A DNA stretch of 11,544 nt from an uncultured Bacilli bacterium. GTDB taxonomy: Bacteria; Bacillota_I; Bacilli_A; RF39; UBA660. The DNA lies in NCBI GenBank assembly GCA_947631885.1, contig CANRMZ010000022.1:1-11544 (forward strand). The letters are read 5' to 3'. The translations under genes were made by a program, and so were the position numbers. Positions 1-5,638 of this stretch are shown in pieces; position 1 is the stretch's first letter, and every line of letters begins with the position of its first letter. The notes beneath the pieces are model-generated. The model ran no database searches, was not told the origin of the DNA, and saw only the letters and a program-made list of their open reading frames with translations.

Positions 1-296
1 ATTGCTTCAATAGGAGTACCTGCTGTAACTTTTCCCAATAAAGGAACATGAACGACATCGTCTTTCACATCTTCAAATTCATTGGGAACTAATATTTCAA
101 TCGTCCGATTATTTCCGTCTTCTTTTTTAATATATCCTTTTTTTACAAGTTGTTTAATATGAAAATGAATTGTAGCGGGTGAACTAAGTTTCGCTTCATC
201 TCCAATTTCTCTTACTGTAGGAGGATAACCTTTTTTGGCTTTTAATTTTTTAATAATTTGTAAAATATCATATTGTCTATCCGTTAATTTTTCCAT
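1..296 (-). CDS. lexA: LexA repressor, N-terminal part (3' end beyond the window)
   Basis: SOS-response repressor that binds operator DNA as a dimer and is inactivated by RecA-stimulated self-cleavage. The 98 visible residues begin MEKLTDRQYDILQ and hold the LexA-type winged helix-turn-helix (about residues 26-58, with PPTVREIG and the recognition segment SSPATIHFHI), followed by the wing and linker. The self-cleavage site is present as Ala92-Gly93 in the context GKVTAGTPIEA. The Ser/Lys catalytic domain lies off the left edge, so its integrity cannot be judged. The ATG at 294-296 has a GGAAG SD six bases upstream and a good promoter behind that. The identity is secure from the N-terminal domain and the cleavage-site context. 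A divergent promoter with a LexA box lies next door. Confidence 0.96.
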   Translation of the reverse strand, partial: MEKLTDRQYDILQIIKKLKAKKGYPPTVREIGDEAKLSSPATIHFHIKQLVKKGYIKKEDGNNRTIEILVPNEFEDVKDDVVHVPLLGKVTAGTPIEA

Positions 297-319
297 ACGT
301 AACTTCCTTTCTTTTCTTA

Positions 320-348
320 ATCTTAACATGTTACTTGACAAATGTCAA
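320..348 (-). promoter_or_regulatory. lexA promoter with overlapping inverted repeats
   Basis: On the minus strand, TTGACA (348-343) is followed after 17 bases by TAAGAT (325-320); transcription would start near 313, about 17 bases before the lexA ATG. The -35 box is one arm of an inverted repeat, TTGACA-AA-TGTCAA on the plus strand (335-348). A perfect 10-bp palindrome, TAACATGTTA (324-333), overlaps the upstream edge of the -10. Neither is a standard Bacillus-type LexA box. A degenerate one, CGAA-N6-TTTG, sits at 358-371. Autoregulation of lexA is expected from the family; which of these sites serves is not settled by sequence. Confidence 0.65.
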
Positions 349-379
349 ACAAATTTTCGAAAAAAGTTTTGAAAATCGA

Positions 380-408
380 TTGACAAAACATCTGTTCGAT
401 AATATAAT
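380..408 (+). promoter_or_regulatory. SOS promoter: consensus sigma-A promoter with a LexA box in its spacer
   Basis: TTGACA (380-385), 17 bases, TATAAT (403-408): both hexamers match the consensus exactly. The spacer contains AAAACATCTGTTCG (385-398); read on the minus strand this is CGAAC-N4-GTTTT, which closely fits the Gram-positive LexA box CGAAC-N4-GTTCG. LexA bound here would block polymerase directly. The promoter points away from lexA, as SOS genes often do, and is followed by a strong AAGGAGG SD (421-427). Confidence 0.8.
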
Positions 409-435
409 AGTATTATCAAGAAGGAGGAATAGAAT

Positions 436-543
436 ATGGTAAAAGAAAAAGTTATGGAAATTATCCATAACCCTTTTAACTTTCTTCAACTCTTTTACGA
501 CTCCAGCATTCATTTTCAGCAAGAGAAAATTCTCTTTCATTAG
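436..543 (+). CDS. 35-codon frame behind the SOS promoter; probable remnant or SOS peptide/antisense leader
   Basis: The ATG at 436 follows the SD AAGGAGG with eight bases of spacing and lies about 21 bases downstream of the predicted SOS transcription start. The frame begins MVKEKVMEIIHNPF and stops at TAG 541-543. Its last 68 bases are antisense to the 3' end of the sigma-less paralogue at 476-1807, and a hairpin at 451-471 interrupts it. The expression signals are excellent but the peptide resembles nothing I recognise. The most economical reading is an SOS gene whose body was replaced when the neighbouring minus-strand gene arrived, leaving promoter, SD and start. Alternatives are a real small SOS peptide, or a short SOS-induced RNA acting antisense on the 476-1807 transcript. 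Confidence 0.35.
   Translation: MVKEKVMEIIHNPFNFLQLFYDSSIHFQQEKILFH
441..471 (-). terminator. Intrinsic terminator of the sigma-less paralogue
   Basis: Read on the minus strand, GTTATGG, a 7-base loop and CCATAAC form a perfect 7-bp stem (465-471 with 451-457), followed by TTTTTCTTTT (450-441). It starts five bases after the TAA stop of the 476-1807 gene. On the plus strand the hairpin is followed by only CCTTTT, so it would be weaker there, yet it lies inside the short SOS frame and could cut that transcript short. Confidence 0.8.
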
Positions 544-1807
544 CCTTTTTACATGTTTCAATTATTTCTTCTAAATAAGCTTTACCATGAAGAATATCGC
601 TTTCTATATCAGATACATTCTTATTAAAGATAACAGCTAGTCTTTCTGAAGGATAGAATTTTCCATCACCACCAAAGCCTAAATGCAATATAAGAATTCC
701 GCGATATTTTATGGGCACTAATTTTAAAGCTTCCCTTAATAAATCTATATCATATTTAGTGATATTAATTCCATTTATATTAATATTATCACTCGGCGCA
801 GAGTATTGTTGTAACCTTTTAAGTTTCCTAAATCTTCTTTTAGCCTCTAATACAGAATCAAGTAGTTCTCTAACATTTTCTCGACCCTTTTCTAAATAAG
901 AATTTCCATTTAATATTAGAGATAAATCATTACCAAATAAAGCAGTCAATTCACTGTTATCACAGATTAATGTATAAACAATATCTTCTTCACTTTCATC
1001 AAGAGAAGCAATAGTAGCTAAGTCTTTATTAACATATCTTAAATAGCCAGAAATAGTTTTTCGTAAATCTTTAATAGCACTAGCAAAATTATTTTTTTCA
1101 GCAGTATTAATATGAGATATTTCAGCTTCTTTGGATAAATCACTACCGAATATAGGGATAAATAATTTACAAAGTTCTTCTTTTTGAAGTATATAATTTC
1201 TAATTTCAGGCCAAATATCATCAGGACAATTAAGGACATTTTGCAAAACTATTGTTTTTCTTTGCATTCTAACATAATCTTGGCTTTGTTTAATGAGACG
1301 ATAAAACATTCTTTCTTGCTCTGAATTTAAAATAGCAATATTTCCTTCATCTTGAAAATCTTTACCGAAAAGAGATTCCATTATTTTTTCTGAGTCAAAC
1401 TTTCTTAAGAATTGAGTTGCTATTGCAAAGTCAGAATCATTCATGCCTAAAATAGTTTGTAATTTTTGCAAACCGGTTTGTCTTATTTTAGCAAGTCTTT
1501 CTTTTAATTCATGAATAGCTCTATAATATGCTTCTTTTTGTACAGGCTTTAAAACACTTACAGATAAATCTTTATCTAAATCTTCACCATGAACAGTTAA
1601 TACTACCTTAAAGCTTAAAATTTTGCTATTTTTAATATATTTCTTAATTAATATGAATTCCTCTTCTGTACAGCCTAGTCTTTCAATCAAAAGTCTATTT
1701 AATTTTTTAGACTTATAATCACCCTCTAAATATGCTTTATCTTCGTTATAAAATGTTGAATCAGCTAAAATAGCTTCATTCACACTTGTAAAACCAAGTT
1801 TTACCAT
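476..1807 (-). CDS. Sigma-less paralogue of the adjacent sigma factor: four repeats plus sigma-region-4-like tail
   Basis: 443 aa, function unknown. The first 13 residues (MVKLGFTSVNEAI) match the start of the neighbouring sigma fusion ([13 protein letters not shown]). The whole sigma module is missing. Residues of about 37-331 are four tandem repeats carrying HGEDL, FGKDF, FGSDL and FGNDL at about 73, 147, 220 and 291; they correspond one to one with repeats 1-4 of the neighbour (for example CTEEEF/CTAEEF, PIFG/PIFG, ALFG/ALFG). Residues of about 353-416 (REALKLVPIKYRGILILHLG onward) resemble sigma region 4, but the basic -35-contacting residues are mostly gone. Both proteins end near an RKRV motif. 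I chose the ATG at 1805-1807: an upstream TTG (1819) abuts the SD AGGAG (1824-1820) with no spacing. There is no signal peptide or membrane segment, so the protein is cytoplasmic. It could be an RNA polymerase or sigma-binding regulator; this is inference. Confidence 0.85.
   Translation of the reverse strand: MVKLGFTSVNEAILADSTFYNEDKAYLEGDYKSKKLNRLLIERLGCTEEEFILIKKYIKNSKILSFKVVLTVHGEDLDKDLSVSVLKPVQKEAYYRAIHELKERLAKIRQTGLQKLQTILGMNDSDFAIATQFLRKFDSEKIMESLFGKDFQDEGNIAILNSEQERMFYRLIKQSQDYVRMQRKTIVLQNVLNCPDDIWPEIRNYILQKEELCKLFIPIFGSDLSKEAEISHINTAEKNNFASAIKDLRKTISGYLRYVNKDLATIASLDESEEDIVYTLICDNSELTALFGNDLSLILNGNSYLEKGRENVRELLDSVLEAKRRFRKLKRLQQYSAPSDNININGINITKYDIDLLREALKLVPIKYRGILILHLGFGGDGKFYPSERLAVIFNKNVSDIESDILHGKAYLEEIIETCKKANEREFSLAENECWSRKRVEES
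815..1699 (-). repeat. Four tandem protein repeats of about 73 residues in the paralogue
   Basis: Each unit has a hydrophobic helix-like start, then a conserved (H/F)G-x-D-(L/F) motif, then a charged helix-like segment. Motif spacings are 74, 73 and 71 residues. The repeats are diverged at DNA level and recognisable only as protein. They match repeats 1-4 of the upstream sigma fusion in order, so they were inherited as a block rather than expanded separately. Confidence 0.75.
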
Positions 1808-1831
1808 GCAAACCCCCAACTCCTATGCGCT

Positions 1832-1868
1832 ATTATAACAGGACTGCCCTAACTTTACAAATATTTTT
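1832..1868 (-). promoter_or_regulatory. Promoter of the sigma-less paralogue, sharing a 13-bp element with the sigma gene promoter
   Basis: Minus strand: TTGTAA (1860-1855), 17 bases, TATAAT (1837-1832) preceded by TGT. The -35 lies inside AAAAATATTTGTA (1868-1856), which occurs in the same register at the sigma gene promoter (5608-5596). The predicted start is near 1825, so the SD begins almost at the 5' end of the message. Confidence 0.7.
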
Positions 1869-1906
1869 AATAATTTCATTTTCTATTTAAAAAATTTCTA
1901 CATATT

Positions 1907-1932
1907 AAAAAGAGTTAATTAAAGCCCTTTTT
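1907..1932 (-). terminator. Terminator of the sigma fusion gene
   Basis: On the minus strand AAAAAGGG pairs with CTCTTTTT (8 bp including one G-U in RNA) around a 10-base loop; the descending arm supplies the U run. It begins 12 bases after the TAA at 1944. On the plus strand the G-U becomes an A-C mismatch, so the structure favours the minus direction. It separates this gene from the paralogue, which has its own promoter. Confidence 0.65.
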
Positions 1933-1943
1933 AGTTTTAAGTT

Positions 1944-3935
1944 TTAATCGTTAGGGGCAACTCTTTTACGAGTTTCACCACGAAGTTCTTCCATAGGAAA
2001 TAATCTTTGATAAGCCTTTTGATAAGCTGCTACTATCTCATCAAAGAAAATCTTTCCTCTTAAAAGAGCATCTTCAATTTCGGCTTTAGTTCTATTAAAT
2101 ATAATCATTAAATCTTCCACTGAATATGGTATTCCTTCGTCTTGTAATCCTAAATGAAGCATTAAGATATAGCGATATTCAATAGGAACTACCTTAATAG
2201 CTTCTCTAAATAAAGGTAGATTATAATTCATTAAATCCATATTACTAACTGGTGCTGGATTACTAATATTAATAGTACTTGTTAAAGCTGGCTCAAATGA
2301 TTCTTCATTAGTAGCTGTAATAGTAGCATTTGGATTTTGAACATACGTATATAGATTTTTAATAGTAGCTATTGCTGTCTCATATTTCTTAACTGTATCT
2401 AATGTAAGAATAGGATTTGTAGCATTAAATAATTGGTCTAAATTTTCACCATGAACTGCTCTTAATAAAGCTATTAAATCTACATCAAGTCTACTTACAT
2501 AAGCTTTTATGTCTTCAATAGGACATATTGTTTGACCAAATATTTCATCAAGATATTTATTTTCATAAGATTCAATCATCTCATCATATGGTGTATGATT
2601 AGAACTTAATTCGATTAATTTAGTAAGGTTTTTATTCATAAGAGAGAAGATTTGACGACCATCAGCAGCGAAAAACATTGATAAATCAATAGGCTTATCT
2701 AAATCACTACCAAATAAATCAGAAAAAGCGTTATACGATTTTGAGCTCAATAAATAGCTTCTCAATTTAATAATATTGGATGGTGTTAGCTTAAAATCTG
2801 GGCATAAAACCGCAGCTATTTCATAAATGGTTTTATTTTTATAAATTAGAGCATCTTTAACTCGAGTTTTCAGTTTCGTTAGTATAGCAGAAACATCTAC
2901 TTTAGGATCTTTATTACTAAGAAGCATTGGGCCAAAAGCATTTCTTAATGCATCTCTATGTGTAGTATTAATATCTAAAGAAGCATTTATAGCTGTTACA
3001 ATATCTTTATCTTCATCTTCTAAATGAAGAGCTTCTTGTAAAGTTAGGCCAAGTTTTTTTCTTTCTCTAACGACATTCATAACTTCATCAAAGGCTTCTT
3101 CACCCATTTCTAAATAAGCTCTGATATTAATATTAGCTAATAAATCTTCACCAAAAAGGGCTACTAAAGAGGCGTTATCTTTAAGCCTTTGTATAACACT
3201 TTCTTTGAAATTCTCAGGAATATTAGCAATAGTTATTAAGCCTTTACCAGCATATATTTGAACTTTAGCAAGTTTAGCTTTAAGTTCTATTATAGCATTT
3301 TGTAAATCATCACTAGTTTTATCAGCTAGTTTTTTGGCATTCAATTCTAAAGTTAAATCTTCACCAAAGATAGGAGATAAAACTTCATGATATCTATGAC
3401 ATAAATATCCCCTAAAATCATCCCAATATTCTACAGGACATTCAATAATTTGTCTTAAGCCAATTACATTTTTTTCTTCTTTAACATAAGCTCTAGTATC
3501 GGCAATTATCTTATTATATTCCGCTACACTAGCAGAAGTAAGTAAATAGGTATTAGATCTAATACTAAAATCTTTACCATGAACTGCTTCAATTACTTCT
3601 TTATTTTGAAGTCCTTTAATATATTCTAGGGCTATTTTATAATCTTCTTCATCTAATTCTAATGATTCTCTTAAAGAATAAAAATAAGAACGACGATAAG
3701 TATCTAACTTGGTTCTAATAACATATACGGAACTATTATAGCGAGCTCTTTGCTTTTCATCAATCTTATCAAATGATGCGACTTGTTCTAAGTCATCGCC
3801 ATATACAAGATAAAATACCCTATATGAGTCTGACTTTTTACTCTTTATGAAATACTTTACTAATCTAAATTCTTCGGCTGTACACTCTAATACTTCATAA
3901 AAATATTTTCCTTCTCTTCTTTTTCCTTTACCCAT
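1944..3935 (-). CDS. Possible separate product from an internal start: the repeat plus sigma-4-like part alone (663 aa)
   Basis: Within the fusion gene and in the same frame, ATG 3933-3935 ([12 protein letters not shown]) is preceded by AAGGAGG with eight bases of spacing, the best translation signal in the region. It lies exactly where the polar linker ends and repeat 1 begins. A promoter-like pair (GTGACA, 17 bases, TATAGT) lies about 70 bases upstream. The product would have the same layout as the 443-aa paralogue, which exists as its own gene without a sigma module. Either two proteins are made from one gene, or the SD is a relic of two genes that fused by loss of a stop codon. It would be produced with no sigma activity of its own. 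Confidence 0.45.
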   Translation of the reverse strand: [663 protein letters not shown]

Positions 3936-5549
3936 TTTACTTTCCTCCTTTAAAGTGGTTCCCCCTTGTTCTGGTTGCATTTCTATTCTACTCTGCCTAT
4001 TTTGTACTACTATATCTTTGCTTGGTTTAGGTGTCACTCTTCCTTCATCACCTTGTTGATATACTTTTAAAGATTTTCTATCTGCCTCCCGATTAGTACC
4101 TGATGTAGAAGCTTCATTTCTTCGAGCTCTTCTTGAATCTTGATTCATTTTTCTTTCTGCAGCTTCACTACCAGGATAAAAACCTGCCAACTTATATCTT
4201 CGAGCAGGGCTTCGAAGTTTACGCAAAGCTTTAGCTTCAATCTGCCTAATTCTTTCTCTAGTAACATTGAACAGAGCTCCTACCTCTTCCAAGGTATGTG
4301 TACTATTATAATCAGGATCAGGATTATTGGGATTTTGAACCCCAAATCTTAATCTTAATACTCTCTCTTCACGATAAGAAAGAGTGCTAAGAATATCTCC
4401 TAGTGAATCTGCTAGTGCTTGAGTCATAGCTACTTGCTCAGGAGTAGGATCATCAGGATTTGATAAAAAATCTCCAAATTCGGTATCTTCATCTTCACCA
4501 ACAAAGCTGTTCATAGAAATGGCATCAGAGAATTTTGATACAATATCCTCAACTTGCTTTAAGGGCATTCCTAATTCATCCGCCACGTCTTTCCATGATA
4601 CTGATTCTCCATATGTTCCCATGAGTCTTTTTCGAGCATCTGTTAACTTTTTATATGTATCATGAAGATGAACTGGTATTCTTATTGACCTACCTTCATC
4701 TTTTACTGTTCTATCTATAGACTGACGAATCCACCATGTTGCATATGTTGAAAATTTATAGCCTTTTTCCGGATCATATTTATCAACGGCTTTCATAAGG
4801 CCTTCATTACCCGCTTGAATTAAATCATTAAACTCAAGGCCCCTGCCTAAATACCTTTTAGCTACACTAACAGCTAATCGCAAATTATGTTCAATCATAG
4901 CATCTTTAGCAGCTTGAGATCCTTCTTTAGCTTTAAGACTTAATTCTCTTTCCTCTTCAGGAGTTAATAAAGGAATGCTTCCTATTTCTTTTAGATAAAG
5001 TCGTACACTATCGTCAGAATAAAAACTATTTATATCAACACTGTCTTCTTCATCATCACGTTCTTCTTCATCTTCTTTAAGAATATTATTAATAGTCGCA
5101 TATCCAACTAAGATATCTACTAAAGCTCTATTGCTAGTATAATTTTCTATATTAGTAATAGTGGCTTCTTTAATAACCGTTATTACTTGCGATAAAGCTT
5201 CACTAAAATCTGGCGATTTATCAAGAATTGTTTTAAGAGTATCAATATCAATTTCTAATCGCCAATTTTTACATAAATTTCCTATATTATTAAGAGATTT
5301 AGAAATTGATTTGCGGCTATTAATTTCGCTCTCAACAAATTTTATAAACCAGTCATTATCATCTTTAAGACTATTTCTTATTTGAATAAGTATTTCGTTT
5401 TCAGCTTTATTGAAAGTTTTTTCAAGGCTTAAATTGGAAAATGGCGTAGCAATTTTTTTATAATATTCGAAGTCAGAGCAAAAGATAGCATATCTATTTG
5501 CTAGCTCTTTTACAACATCATTTAAACTGCTGAATCTAAGTGGCACCAT
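1944..5549 (-). CDS. rpoD: RpoD/SigA-type sigma factor fused to seven repeats and a second, degenerate sigma-region-4-like domain
   Basis: 1201 aa, about three times a normal SigA. Residues 1-178 are helical, unrecognised, and end in an acidic tract ([11 protein letters not shown], 159-169). Region 1.2 ([12 protein letters not shown]) starts at 179. Region 2 (about 222-294) has [18 protein letters not shown] and RSIRIPVHL; region 4 ends with [20 protein letters not shown] (about 419-438). These are hallmarks of a group 1/2 sigma that reads TTGACA/TATAAT promoters. The loop between regions 4.1 and 4.2 is about eight residues longer than in Bacillus SigA. A polar linker (about 455-538) leads to seven repeats with (Y/H/F)G-x-x-L/F motifs at about 583, 657, 728, 799, 872, 946 and 1033. 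Residues of about 1114-1173 form a weak copy of region 4. Start: ATG 5547-5549 has GAGGTG four bases upstream and lies 16 bases from the predicted transcription start; an upstream TTG (5600) lies in the -35 box. Whether this is the only primary sigma cannot be told here. Confidence 0.92.
   Translation of the reverse strand: [1201 protein letters not shown]
2331..3905 (-). repeat. Seven tandem protein repeats of about 72 residues in the sigma fusion
   Basis: Motifs in order are YGDDL, HGKDF, FGEDL, FGEDL, FGPML, FGSDL and HGENL, spaced 74, 71, 71, 73, 74 and 87 residues apart. Around each motif the pattern is a hydrophobic helix before it and a charged, Lys/Arg/Glu-rich helix after it (for example [21 protein letters not shown]). 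The fifth and last repeats are most diverged. I do not recognise the repeat family; an all-helical solenoid is my inference. Confidence 0.75.
3933..3949 (-). promoter_or_regulatory. Internal ribosome binding site and start codon
   Basis: AGGAGG (3949-3944), eight bases, ATG (3935-3933), in frame with the long gene. A perfect SD at optimal distance at a domain boundary is unlikely to be accidental, although SD-like codon runs (Lys-Glu-Glu-Ser) can occur by chance. Confidence 0.6.
4009..4037 (-). promoter_or_regulatory. Candidate internal promoter in the linker of the sigma fusion
   Basis: Minus strand GTGACA (4037-4032), 17 bases, TATAGT (4014-4009): each hexamer is one base off consensus. 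It would start RNA near 4002, upstream of the internal SD (3949-3944) and ATG. In AT-rich DNA such pairs arise by chance, so the case rests on its position. Confidence 0.35.
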
Positions 5550-5571
5550 TTTACACCTCGACATTAGATTT

Positions 5572-5608
5572 ATTATATCAATATTGATATTGCAATACAA
5601 ATATTTTT
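5572..5608 (-). promoter_or_regulatory. Promoter of the sigma fusion gene
   Basis: Minus strand TTGTAT (5600-5595), 17 bases, TATAAT (5577-5572); predicted start near 5565, six bases before the SD. The -35 sits in the 13-bp element AAAAATATTTGTA (5608-5596) shared with the paralogue's promoter. Confidence 0.7.
5575..5590 (+). promoter_or_regulatory. 16-bp perfect palindrome between divergent promoters (operator candidate)
   Basis: ATATCAATATTGATAT is identical on both strands. It covers the spacer and the edge of the -10 box of the sigma gene promoter and ends at the -35 box of the divergent 149-aa gene. A dimeric regulator bound here could affect both genes. The palindrome is AT-only except for one C-G pair per arm, which tempers the call. 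Confidence 0.45.
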
Positions 5609-5618
5609 GTTTTATTAT
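5590..5618 (+). promoter_or_regulatory. Promoter of the 149-aa gene
   Basis: TTGCAA (5590-5595), 17 bases, TATTAT (5613-5618), with a predicted start near 5625, just ahead of the SD GGAAGTG (5628-5634). Its -35 touches the -35 of the opposing sigma gene promoter, so the two promoters cannot easily be occupied at once. Confidence 0.5.
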
Positions 5619-5638
5619 TATAAAATCGGAAGTGAAAA

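Noticed and set aside
1805..1819. Start of the sigma-less paralogue at TTG 1819
   Set aside because: It directly abuts the SD with no spacing; the ATG at 1807 also restores the MV-x-L-x-F match with the paralogue.
4140..4352. Plus-strand frames inside the sigma fusion (also 5161-5385) and 711-899 inside the paralogue
   Set aside because: They are opposite-strand shadows of well-supported genes without translation signals.
5547..5600. Start of the sigma fusion at TTG 5600 (17 extra residues)
   Set aside because: The TTG lies in the -35 box, and the ATG at 5549 has an SD and correct spacing from the predicted transcription start.
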